A stretch of DNA of 17,076 nucleotides, taken from positions 1,494 through 18,569 of the forward strand of contig DEIH01000066.1 in assembly GCA_002352375.1 (NCBI GenBank), given 5' to 3'. The notes beneath the pieces were generated by a model, which ran no database searches, was not told the DNA's origin, and was given only the letters and a program-made list of their open reading frames with translations. Positions 7,973 through 15,019 of this stretch are shown piece after piece. The position numbers and the translations under genes are program-made. This DNA is from Spirochaeta sp. UBA2779 (GTDB lineage Bacteria > Spirochaetota > Spirochaetia > DSM-2461). Each line of letters begins with the position of its first letter. Positions within the stretch are counted from its first letter, which is position 1.

Positions 7973-8004
7973 TGGAAAAACTCCTGATATTTTACAACAG
8001 CGCC

Positions 8005-8033
8005 AGTATATCTGTATGATGAGAAACTGTCAA
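8005..8033 (-). promoter_or_regulatory. sigma70-type promoter for lacI-mtnA-mtnK
   Basis: On the minus strand a perfect TTGACA (8033-8028) is followed after exactly 17 nt by TATACT (8010-8005). Transcription would start near 7998 and give a leader of about 25 nt with AGGAG before the lacI ATG. Confidence 0.75.
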
Positions 8034-8166
8034 ATTAATAAAATAATTAAGTAAAAGATAAACAATATCACTTAACCAGCTTAATGTAATCATGTGTATG
8101 AAGTAATTAATAGCAGTTTTAGTTGATGTTTTATTAAAAAAGTTGTTTAAGAATAAAATAATTTTG

Positions 8167-8195
8167 TTGACAATGGCATGATCCTATGATATACC
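8167..8195 (+). promoter_or_regulatory. sigma70-type promoter for the ABC transporter operon
   Basis: TTGACA at 8167-8172 is followed after 17 nt by TATACC at 8190-8195; the upstream 100 bases are very AT-rich and could act as an UP element. A small dyad TTGT-TG-ACAA (8164-8173) covers the -35 box. AGGAGG at 8219-8224 sits 7 nt before the ATG at 8232. No CG-centred LacI-type operator is obvious. Confidence 0.6.
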
Positions 8196-8231
8196 GATTT
8201 TTGCAAGTTAAATATTTTAGGAGGCTTTTTA

Positions 8232-9245
8232 ATGAAGAAGTTCTTGCTGCTCGTACTGGTTCTGGCAACAATGCTCGGCACTTTTGCATTTGCAAACGGT
8301 TCAAAAGATGCTGCATCAAGTGCAGATGAGGGTTACACCATCGCCACAGTCGTAAAAATTGACGGTATCGCATGGTTTGACAGAATGAGAGACGGTGTTA
8401 AAAAATTCGGTGAAGATACCGGTAATGATGTCTGGCTCGTTGGTCCTGCAAAGGCAGATGCCGCAGAGCAGGTTGGAATCATTGAAGATCTTATCGCTCA
8501 GGGTGTAGATGCCATCTGTGTTGTTCCTTTTGATGTTGAAGCTGTAGAGCCTGTTCTTAAAAAGGCCATGGACGCTGGAATCGTTGTTATTTGTCATGAA
8601 GCATCTGCTATCAAGAATGCCGACTATGACATTGAAGCTTTTGATAATGTTGCCTACGGTGCCCATCTTATGGACAATCTTGCTGCGGAAATGGGCGGAA
8701 AAGGTGAATACGCCACTTTTGTCGGTAGTTTGACTTCCCTTTCTCATAATGAATGGATTGACGGTGGACATGCTCAGCAGATTGCCAAATACCCCGACAT
8801 GGTTCTGGTTTCCGAGAAAAACGAAACTTACGACGATCAGAATAAAGCTTATGAGAAAATGAAAGAAGTTATGGCTGCATACCCCAATCTGGCCGGTATT
8901 CAAACCTGTGCCATGGCAACTTCTCCAGGTGCAGGCCTTGCAATTCAGGAAGCTGGTCTTCAGGATCAGATTAATACTGTTGGAACCAGCCTCGCCTCTG
9001 TTTGTGAACCCTACCTCAGAGACGGTTCTTTAGACATGATCGGTTACTGGGATCCTGCAGATGCCGGTTACATCATGAACCAGATTGCAATTGAAGTTCT
9101 TGAAGGGCGAAAGATTGCCGATGGTGCCGATCTTGGTGTGAAAGGTTATGATAGTATAATTGTCAGTCCCGACAAACCCAACCTGCTCTACGGTGCTGCT
9201 TGGGTTGATGTAACTCTGGATAATATTGAGGCAAATCTTTTCTAA
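8232..9245 (+). CDS. periplasmic sugar-binding protein of a CUT2-type ABC importer
   Basis: Captures the substrate in the periplasm and delivers it to the membrane permeases. Residues 1-21 are a signal peptide (MKKF, then a Leu/Val-rich core) with a likely cleavage AFA-NG; there is no lipobox Cys. The mature part is a type-I periplasmic binding fold (Peripla_BP_4, RbsB/LsrB/RhaS-like): KIDGIAWFDRMRDGVKKFGE, ADAAEQVGIIEDLIAQGVDA, ICVVPFDVEAVEPVL, VVICHEAS, and near the C-terminus MIGYWDPADAGYIMNQIAIE. The 337 aa length is normal. Automatic tools often label this group autoinducer-2 binding, but no lsrK, lsrF or lsrG is here. A strong Shine-Dalgarno and a following hairpin terminator suggest it is made in excess over the rest of the operon. 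The ligand is unknown. Confidence 0.93.
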   Translation: MKKFLLLVLVLATMLGTFAFANGSKDAASSADEGYTIATVVKIDGIAWFDRMRDGVKKFGEDTGNDVWLVGPAKADAAEQVGIIEDLIAQGVDAICVVPFDVEAVEPVLKKAMDAGIVVICHEASAIKNADYDIEAFDNVAYGAHLMDNLAAEMGGKGEYATFVGSLTSLSHNEWIDGGHAQQIAKYPDMVLVSEKNETYDDQNKAYEKMKEVMAAYPNLAGIQTCAMATSPGAGLAIQEAGLQDQINTVGTSLASVCEPYLRDGSLDMIGYWDPADAGYIMNQIAIEVLEGRKIADGADLGVKGYDSIIVSPDKPNLLYGAAWVDVTLDNIEANLF

Positions 9246-9250
9246 ATTGA

Positions 9251-9275
9251 ATTAATCTGTTTTTTGTAGATTAAT
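9251..9275 (+). repeat. AT-rich hairpin after the binding-protein gene
   Basis: ATTAATCT (9251-9258) and AGATTAAT (9268-9275) form a perfect 8-bp inverted repeat with a T-rich 9-nt loop, starting 5 nt after the stop codon. It stands immediately before a stronger hairpin at 9282-9317. Confidence 0.6.
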
Positions 9276-9281
9276 ATGTTC

Positions 9282-9325
9282 AAGGGACAGGATAACACTT
9301 ATTGTTTCCTGTCCCTTTGTTATCT
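9282..9325 (+). terminator. partial terminator or mRNA-stabilising hairpin between binding protein and ATPase genes
   Basis: AAGGGACAGGA (9282-9292) pairs perfectly with TCCTGTCCCTT (9307-9317), and AACA/TGTT extends the stem inwards past a bulged T. The 3' side is followed by TTTGTTATCTT, a loose T-run. Because downstream genes are clearly part of the same system, it is best read as an attenuating terminator and 3'-end stabiliser that raises binding-protein mRNA over the other transporter parts. Confidence 0.75.
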
Positions 9326-9345
9326 TAATTCTAGTGAGTGGGTGG

Positions 9346-10842
9346 ATGGAAGAAGAGCTGGTTGTTGTAGAGAATATTGAAAAGAGTTTTCCCGGAGTCC
9401 GTGCTTTAAGTGATGTTTCCATTTCTCTGAAAAAAGCGGAAATCCGCTGCCTGGCCGGTGAGAATGGATCCGGGAAATCAACTCTTATAAAAGTTATTTC
9501 CGGGATATACAAGCCGGAGAAAGGCTTGATTACGATTGAAGGGGAACAGTACAAGTCTTTACATCCGATTGAGGCAATCAGACATGGGATTCAGGTTATT
9601 TACCAGGATCTTTCACTCTTTCCGAATCTGACAGTTGCAGAGAATCTGGCGCTTAATTCCTATCTTGGTAACAATAAAAAGTTTTTAAAATGGAAGGACG
9701 TAAAAGAAATAGCCTCTTCGGCATTATCAAAGATAAATGTTGAAATAGATCTGAATAGAATTGTAGGCTCTCTAACCGTAGCGGATAAACAGCTTGTTGC
9801 GATTTCAAGAGCTCTCTTGAACAATGCGAAAATTGTCATAATGGATGAACCGACAACGGCGTTAACCCAGAAAGAAGTTGATTCGTTATTTAAAATAATC
9901 CTGAACTTGAAAGAAATGGGTATTTCAACCCTTTTTGTCAGTCATAAACTTCGGGAGGTAATTGAAATCAGTGAAGAAATTACCATTCTCCGAAATGGCA
10001 GGAAGGTTGCCGAAGGAAGTATCGACCAGTTTGATGAACCCAAGATAGTTTATCATATGACCGGTAGAGAGGTGGGAGCTGAACGATACAACTACGTTCC
10101 CCAGGGAGATAAACCTCCGGCTCTGAGTGTCCAGAATTATTCAAGTAATGCTCATTTTGAAGATGTTAATTTCGATATTCATTCCGGTGAGATTGTAGGT
10201 ATTACCGGTTTACTCGGCTCCGGGCGGACGGAGTTGGCCTTATCACTTTTCGGGATTCATCAGCATGATTCGGGGAACGTACTGGTTGACGGTAAAGAGG
10301 TTTCCATAAATTCTATTAATGATGCGGTGAACAGCGGTATAGCTTACGTTCCTGAAGATCGTCTCAGTGAAGGTTTGTTTCTTCAGCAGTCTATTGCCCG
10401 GAACACATATGTCAGTATTCTCGATAGGCTTCAGAATAAACTGGGATTTGTTGATTTCCTGAAAGCAGACAGTACTGTGGAAAACTGGATAGATAATTTA
10501 AGTATCGCGACACCCTCCAAAGACATTCCCGTTTCTTCTCTTTCAGGCGGTAACCAGCAGCGTGTCGTTCTTGCCAGATGGCTGGCTACTGCCGCAAAAA
10601 TACTGATTCTGAATGGGCCGACTGTGGGTGTGGATATCGGTTCCAAAGAAGAAATCCATAATAAACTGAGAGATTTAGCCCGAGATGGTTTGGCTGTAGT
10701 TATAATATCCGATGATATTCCGGAAATTGTTCAAAACTGCAATCGTATCTTTGTTATGCATAAGGGAAAGATAGTTGAAAGGCTCGTGGGCTCCCGAACG
10801 CATGAGAATGAAATAGTTGCAATTCTCAAGAAGCTGAAATAA
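9346..10842 (+). CDS. two-domain sugar ABC transporter ATP-binding protein (CUT2/RbsA-like)
   Basis: Hydrolyses ATP to power the importer at the inner face of the membrane. NBD1 has Walker A GENGSGKST, a relaxed signature LTVADKQLVAISRAL and Walker B IVIMDEPTTALT with the catalytic Glu, then SHKLREV. NBD2 has the degenerate Walker A GLLGSGRTELA typical of RbsA-type domains, a good signature LSGGNQQRVVLARWL, but Walker B reads ILILNGPTVGVD, so Asp-Glu is replaced by Asn-Gly. NBD2 therefore probably binds but hydrolyses ATP poorly. The protein is about 498 aa, the normal length. The start is ATG at 9346; GTG at 9334 would add four residues, and neither has a strong ribosome site. The stop overlaps the next ATG by 1 nt (TAATG). 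Confidence 0.94.
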   Translation: MEEELVVVENIEKSFPGVRALSDVSISLKKAEIRCLAGENGSGKSTLIKVISGIYKPEKGLITIEGEQYKSLHPIEAIRHGIQVIYQDLSLFPNLTVAENLALNSYLGNNKKFLKWKDVKEIASSALSKINVEIDLNRIVGSLTVADKQLVAISRALLNNAKIVIMDEPTTALTQKEVDSLFKIILNLKEMGISTLFVSHKLREVIEISEEITILRNGRKVAEGSIDQFDEPKIVYHMTGREVGAERYNYVPQGDKPPALSVQNYSSNAHFEDVNFDIHSGEIVGITGLLGSGRTELALSLFGIHQHDSGNVLVDGKEVSINSINDAVNSGIAYVPEDRLSEGLFLQQSIARNTYVSILDRLQNKLGFVDFLKADSTVENWIDNLSIATPSKDIPVSSLSGGNQQRVVLARWLATAAKILILNGPTVGVDIGSKEEIHNKLRDLARDGLAVVIISDDIPEIVQNCNRIFVMHKGKIVERLVGSRTHENEIVAILKKLK

Positions 10843-11843
10843 TGAAAATATCTGCGAGTGATAATATGTTAAAAAGATTTCGACATGAGTTTATAATACT
10901 GGCAATCATTGTGGCCTTGAGCATTATTATCGGCTCAATTAACAGTCAGTTCTATTCCATCGGAAATATTTACAGTCTGTTGAAAAGCACCGTTATTATG
11001 GGTCTCTTTGCCCTGGGTAGTTTTCTGGTTCTGGTTTCCGGAGATATTGATATTTCTTTTACGGCAATCGGCGCATTCTGCATGTATGTTACCAGCAAGC
11101 TTGTACTTCTGATTATACCAGGTGCCGGAATCGTTGTAATCATGCTAGTTGCCGGTTTGATAGGGATACTGCTGGGGTTTATCAATGCCGTATTTATTTC
11201 ACTGCTAAAAATGCCGGGCCTGATTGTTACCCTCGGTACAGGAAGTATGATCAGGGGCTTTCTTCTCACCTTTATCGGCGTTCGGATTATCAATAAGCTT
11301 CCGGATTCGATGATAGCGTTTTCCAAAATTACATTTTTACATAAAGCCCAGGCAAACGGACATATTGTCGGTTTGAGCATTGGTTTTGTTGTTTTTATAG
11401 CCTTTGCCATACTGATATACCTGATTCTTAAATACACGGTTACCGGGAGGGCTGTTTATGCCCTTGGTGGAGACCGCGTTGCAACGGCAAGAGTTGGTTT
11501 TAATATTACAAAGGTTCAGTTTTTTATCTATGGAACCGTTGGTTTTCTCAGCGGACTGGCTGGTGTTACCCATTCATCATTTATGAGAAATGGAAACCCC
11601 TTCGATCTTGTTGGAACTGAACTTTCTGTTATAGCGGCTGTTGTCCTCGGGGGAACGAGTATCACCGGTGGGAAGGGTTCTGTTTTTGGCGCAGTCCTGG
11701 GGGTATTTCTTCTCGTTCTTATCAATAACAGCCTGATAATGGTGGGGATACCTTCATATTGGCAGAGGGCTGTTGTGGGAATCATTATTCTATTAAGTAC
11801 GGGTTCTGTGGCACTTCAAGAGCGCCGAAGTCAGGGAGTGTAG
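10842..11843 (+). CDS. sugar ABC transporter permease 1 (RbsC-like)
   Basis: Integral inner-membrane half of the translocation pore. It shows the BPD_transp_2 pattern: an N-terminal helix (FIILAIIVALSIIIG), GLFALGSFLVLVSGDIDIS with the family GDIDIS motif near the second or third helix, GLIGILLGFINAVFISLLK, then MPGLIVTLGTGSMIRG, and a C-terminal VIAAVVLGGTSITGGKGS block, about 8-10 hydrophobic segments in total. The 333 aa length is normal. It starts at the ATG overlapping the ATPase stop, so translation is coupled. Its neighbour is a second, different permease of the same family, so the pore is a heterodimer rather than the RbsC homodimer. Confidence 0.92.
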   Translation: MKISASDNMLKRFRHEFIILAIIVALSIIIGSINSQFYSIGNIYSLLKSTVIMGLFALGSFLVLVSGDIDISFTAIGAFCMYVTSKLVLLIIPGAGIVVIMLVAGLIGILLGFINAVFISLLKMPGLIVTLGTGSMIRGFLLTFIGVRIINKLPDSMIAFSKITFLHKAQANGHIVGLSIGFVVFIAFAILIYLILKYTVTGRAVYALGGDRVATARVGFNITKVQFFIYGTVGFLSGLAGVTHSSFMRNGNPFDLVGTELSVIAAVVLGGTSITGGKGSVFGAVLGVFLLVLINNSLIMVGIPSYWQRAVVGIIILLSTGSVALQERRSQGV

Positions 11844-11847
11844 TCAA

Positions 11848-12852
11848 GTGAAGAACTGGTTTAAAAATATAGACTCAAATCTCATCCGTCTTCTGTTTAT
11901 CACTGTAATTGTATTTGCCATTATGGCGGCTCTTGTTCCCAGCAAGTTTCTGACAATGCGAAACATCGAATCAATGTCCTTTCAGTTTCCTGAGCTTGGA
12001 TTACTCTCCATAGCTATCATGATTACCATGCTTACCGGCGGGATAGATCTTTCGGTCGTGGGTATTGCGAATCTGTCCGGCATTTTTATGGCTCTGATTT
12101 TCACAAAAGCGATACCTCAGGGAACATCAGGATTCCCCATGTTTCTCTACATTATAGTAGGCATTATTATCGGCGTTTCCACAGGAGCATTCGCCGGCTA
12201 TCTGAACGGTCTGCTGATTGCCAAAGTCGGTATTACACCTATCCTGGCCACCCTGGGAACGATGCAGTTATTTACCGGTATAGCGGTTGTTATAACAAAA
12301 GGGTTTGCCATTTCAGGATTTCCCGAAGCTTTTCTGATTATCGGAAACAGCAAAATACTCTTTGTCTCATTTCCGCTTTTCATTTTCATATTAACAACTG
12401 CCGGGATAAGCATATTACTGAGTAAAACAAGCCTGGGTATTAATCTGTACCTCATTGGAACCAATGAGAAAGCAGCTGTATTTTCCGGCATCAGAAAAGC
12501 CCGGGTTCTGATTAAATCCTACATGCTGAGCGGGATACTCGGCGGAATAACTGGTGTGATAATGATAGCCCGGACCAATTCTGCAAAAGCAGATTACGGT
12601 TCCTCCTATGTTCTGCAGGCTATTCTGGTATCTGTTCTCGGTGGTGTGAATCCGGCCGGCGGATTCGGTAAGGTGATAGGAGTTGTTATTGCGGTTCTTG
12701 CACTTCAGTTCCTCTCCAGTGGATTCAGCATGCTCAGGTTCAGTAACTTTGCCAAAGAGTTTATCTGGGGAGCCTTTCTGCTGTTCATCATGGTGCTCAA
12801 TTTTATTCAAAATAGAAGAGCTGCAAAAAATATTGTTAAGAAGGAAGACTGA
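11848..12852 (+). CDS. sugar ABC transporter permease 2 (RbsC-like)
   Basis: Second membrane subunit of the importer. The BPD_transp_2 features are IAIMITMLTGGIDLSVVGIANLSG, with GGIDLS matching the GDIDIS of permease 1, then GAFAGYLNGLLIAK, GITPILATLGTMQLFTGIA, the cytoplasmic coupling segment GTNEKAAVFSGI, and VSVLGGVNPAGGFGKV near the end. About 8-10 hydrophobic helices are apparent. It begins at GTG 11848 with GGAG 9 nt upstream, 4 nt after the stop of permease 1, and ends 2 nt before dhaK. The two permeases share the fold but are clearly diverged, as in CUT2 importers with paired membrane proteins. Confidence 0.92.
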   Translation: MKNWFKNIDSNLIRLLFITVIVFAIMAALVPSKFLTMRNIESMSFQFPELGLLSIAIMITMLTGGIDLSVVGIANLSGIFMALIFTKAIPQGTSGFPMFLYIIVGIIIGVSTGAFAGYLNGLLIAKVGITPILATLGTMQLFTGIAVVITKGFAISGFPEAFLIIGNSKILFVSFPLFIFILTTAGISILLSKTSLGINLYLIGTNEKAAVFSGIRKARVLIKSYMLSGILGGITGVIMIARTNSAKADYGSSYVLQAILVSVLGGVNPAGGFGKVIGVVIAVLALQFLSSGFSMLRFSNFAKEFIWGAFLLFIMVLNFIQNRRAAKNIVKKED

Positions 12853-12854
12853 AA

Positions 12855-13859
12855 ATGAAAAAGTTTTTAAACAAACCCGAGCAATTTGTTGATGAGATGC
12901 TTGAGGGTATTTACCTGGCACATCCGGATAAATTGAAATATGTGAATAACGATCTCCGCTGCCTGGTTAGAGCTGACAGTAAGAAAGGTAAGGTGGGTAT
13001 CTCCACCGGCGGCGGTTCAGGTCATTTACCCCTGTTTCTGGGATATGTCGGAGACGGCATGATAGATGGTTGTTCTGTGGGGGGTGTTTTTCAATCTCCC
13101 AGTGCCGATCAGATGTTTGAAGTAACCAAGGCCATCGATCAGGGACAGGGAGTTCTCTACATCTACGGGAATTACGGCGGCGATATCATGAATTTTGATA
13201 TGGCTGCTGAAATGGCGGATATGGAAGATATTAAAGTTCTTCAGGTGGTTGCCGGAGAAGATGTGGCATCCTCTCCCAAAGGGGAAGAACATAAACGCCG
13301 GGGTGTTGCCGGTATTTTCTTTGTGTATAAAATTGCCGGAGCAGCAGCCGATAAAATGCTTTCTCTGGAAGAGGTAAAAAGACTGGCTGATAAAGCTGCA
13401 GCTAATGTCAGAACTATGGGTGTTGCTCTCTCTCCCTGTATCGTTCCGGAAATCGGGAAACCTTCCTTTACCATTGAAGATGGACAAATGGAAATCGGAA
13501 TGGGGATTCATGGGGAACCGGGTATTGATAAGGGTCCGTTGAAAACAGCTGATGAGACGGCGCAAATACTGGTGGATAAAATCGTAAAAGACCTACCCTA
13601 TGAAAAAGGTGATGAGGTGGCGGTTCTTGTTAACGGACTTGGTGCCACACCGAAAGAAGAACTCTATGTTCTCTATCGGAAAGTCTCTGAAATTCTGAAC
13701 AAGGCCGGTATCTCTGTGTTTCACGTCTTTGTCGGTGAAATCGCCACGTCCATGGAAATGGCCGGTCTTTCATTGTCTCTGCTGAAGCTGGATGATGAGC
13801 TCAAAGAGTTGTTGGCTAAACCGGCCGATACACCTTTCTACAAGCAATTCCAGCTTTAG
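12855..13859 (+). CDS. dhaK: DhaK-like kinase subunit with altered substrate site
   Basis: Binds a keto-sugar substrate covalently through a histidine so that DhaL can phosphorylate it; dihydroxyacetone is the classical substrate. Visible: GGGSGHLP at 52-59 (His57 equals E. coli His56), GNYGGDIMNF at 105-114 with Asp110 (E. coli Asp109), and MGIHGEPGI at 216-224 with the hemiaminal His219 (E. coli His218). Two differences stand out: the usual GHEP is GHLP, and the Lys of the E. coli IKNYTGD block (Lys104, which contacts dihydroxyacetone) is Gly105 here. The 334 aa length is close to the usual for DhaK. AAGGAAG precedes the ATG. Substrates such as a tetrulose or another ketose are possible. 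Confidence 0.92.
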   Translation: MKKFLNKPEQFVDEMLEGIYLAHPDKLKYVNNDLRCLVRADSKKGKVGISTGGGSGHLPLFLGYVGDGMIDGCSVGGVFQSPSADQMFEVTKAIDQGQGVLYIYGNYGGDIMNFDMAAEMADMEDIKVLQVVAGEDVASSPKGEEHKRRGVAGIFFVYKIAGAAADKMLSLEEVKRLADKAAANVRTMGVALSPCIVPEIGKPSFTIEDGQMEIGMGIHGEPGIDKGPLKTADETAQILVDKIVKDLPYEKGDEVAVLVNGLGATPKEELYVLYRKVSEILNKAGISVFHVFVGEIATSMEMAGLSLSLLKLDDELKELLAKPADTPFYKQFQL

Positions 13860-13867
13860 GAGCAACC

Positions 13868-14506
13868 GTGGAGAAACTATTAATATCTGATTTCAAGGAA
13901 ATCCTGAATAAATTGAAAGATGTGATGGTAGAAAACCGAGACTACCTTATAGAAATTGATGGCATAATGGGGGATAGCGATCTTGGTTTGACAATGAGTG
14001 CGGCTTTTACTGCGGCTTCAGATCTGGCTGAGGATTATTCGGATGATGATATAGGAACTATGCTCAGTAAAGCCGGAATGGCCATGTCCAAAGCCGCTCC
14101 CTCCACCATGGGTACTTTGATGGGTACCGGATTCATGAGGGGTGGTAAGGCTTTAAAGGGAAAAGCAGAGATTAATCTCAAGAATTTGTACAGCTTCTGG
14201 GATGCTTTTATGACAGGGCTACTGGATCGTGGTAAAGCTAAAATCGGTGATAAAACAATTAATGATTCTCTCTATCCCGCTGTACTTGTTTTAAAGGATG
14301 AATCTGATCGTAATTCTGAATTGTATCCTGCATTTCAGAAAGCACTGAAAGCGGCTGAAGAAGGTGTAGAAAAGGCAACTGCCATGCAGGCCCAATTCGG
14401 AAAAGCCGCTTATTACGGTGAGAAGTCCCGGGGCAAAGTTGATCCCGGGAGTATCGTTGGTAAATTACTGATTGAAACATTTACCGATTATTTCAAGACA
14501 CAGTAG
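13868..14506 (+). CDS. dhaL: DhaL-like nucleotide-binding kinase subunit, divergent
   Basis: ADP/ATP-binding partner of DhaK. The three Mg-binding Asp residues are kept in the block EIDGIMGDSDLGLTM near residues 27-41, but the usual GDGDHG or GDADHG reads GDSDLG. The loop that is GGASGPLFG in E. coli DhaL reads APSTMGTLMG here. The C-terminal half is regular: DRGKAKIGDKTINDS and TAMQAQFGKAAYYGEKSRG, then VDPGS. The 212 aa length is normal. The start is GTG with AGGAG 5 nt upstream, 8 nt after dhaK. No DhaM or other PTS protein is nearby; it may use ATP directly with DhaK or recharge from a distant phosphocarrier. Confidence 0.9.
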   Translation: MEKLLISDFKEILNKLKDVMVENRDYLIEIDGIMGDSDLGLTMSAAFTAASDLAEDYSDDDIGTMLSKAGMAMSKAAPSTMGTLMGTGFMRGGKALKGKAEINLKNLYSFWDAFMTGLLDRGKAKIGDKTINDSLYPAVLVLKDESDRNSELYPAFQKALKAAEEGVEKATAMQAQFGKAAYYGEKSRGKVDPGSIVGKLLIETFTDYFKTQ

Positions 14507-14515
14507 GGTACTGTA

Positions 14516-15019
14516 ATGGAAATAAAAAAACTTAAATGTGTAACCGCGGATAAAGATAATATCGGAGACTATGGAACCCTGGTGTTTACCGAAAATAAAA
14601 CACCGGACTACGAATCAAAGGAATTCAGTTTCTGGAACAGATTGGGGGAAATGAACCTCAGTGAAACAGCCTCGGTCTGTCTTGTTGAGTCTCATAAAAC
14701 TGATCGTCTTACATCAAGTGTATTTGAGCGGCATCTGAATACAAGCGAAACCCTTATTCCTACCGATGATATTGTTATCGTAATTGCACTGCCGGGAAAG
14801 AACGGAAATAAAGAGCCCGACTGGGATACTGTGAAAGCTTATCGGATTAAAAAAGGTGATGCGGTTATTCTTTCAAATGAAGTCTGGCATTACGCTCCTA
14901 TGGCCGTTAACGGAACAGTGAAAACCTTTGTGGTTTTTAATACAAACACCCCGGAGAACGATAATGTTTCACTTGATTCTCAGAAATTATACAAATTTAT
15001 ATACGAAGTGGAGATGTAA
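14516..15019 (+). CDS. cupin-fold protein of the ureidoglycolate lyase (AllA) superfamily
   Basis: AllA splits ureidoglycolate to glyoxylate and urea; the wider family includes proteins of unknown reaction beside sugar-acid genes. The pattern fits AllA: FERH, then ETLIPTDDIVIVIALPG, then EPDWDTVKAYRIKKGDAVIL, then NEVWHYAPMAV, then TFVVFNTN, corresponding to the ERH, IP, VVVAL, PD-LRAF and VWHHP blocks of E. coli AllA. The 167 aa length is usual. The ATG at 14516 follows the dhaL stop by 9 nt, with only a weak AGGG. No allantoin or purine catabolism gene is in the window, so a lyase or isomerase role on a sugar-derived intermediate is equally possible. The family is likely; the reaction is unknown. 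Confidence 0.72.
   Translation: MEIKKLKCVTADKDNIGDYGTLVFTENKTPDYESKEFSFWNRLGEMNLSETASVCLVESHKTDRLTSSVFERHLNTSETLIPTDDIVIVIALPGKNGNKEPDWDTVKAYRIKKGDAVILSNEVWHYAPMAVNGTVKTFVVFNTNTPENDNVSLDSQKLYKFIYEVEM

Noticed and set aside
7973..8004. SAM riboswitch upstream of the lacI-mtnA-mtnK unit, as in Bacillus mtnKA.
   Set aside because: The predicted leader is only about 25 nt and has no structured domain.
8129..8139. Palindrome TTTTATTAAAA as a LacI operator.
   Set aside because: It lies in sequence that is mostly A and T, where such palindromes are expected by chance, and it lacks a CG centre.
8316..8903. Long open frame on the minus strand inside the binding-protein gene.
   Set aside because: It is a shadow of the well-supported gene on the other strand and shows no family pattern.
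8232..12852. An Lsr-type autoinducer-2 uptake system.
   Set aside because: The binding protein resembles that group only broadly; no lsrK, lsrF, lsrG or lsrR is present.
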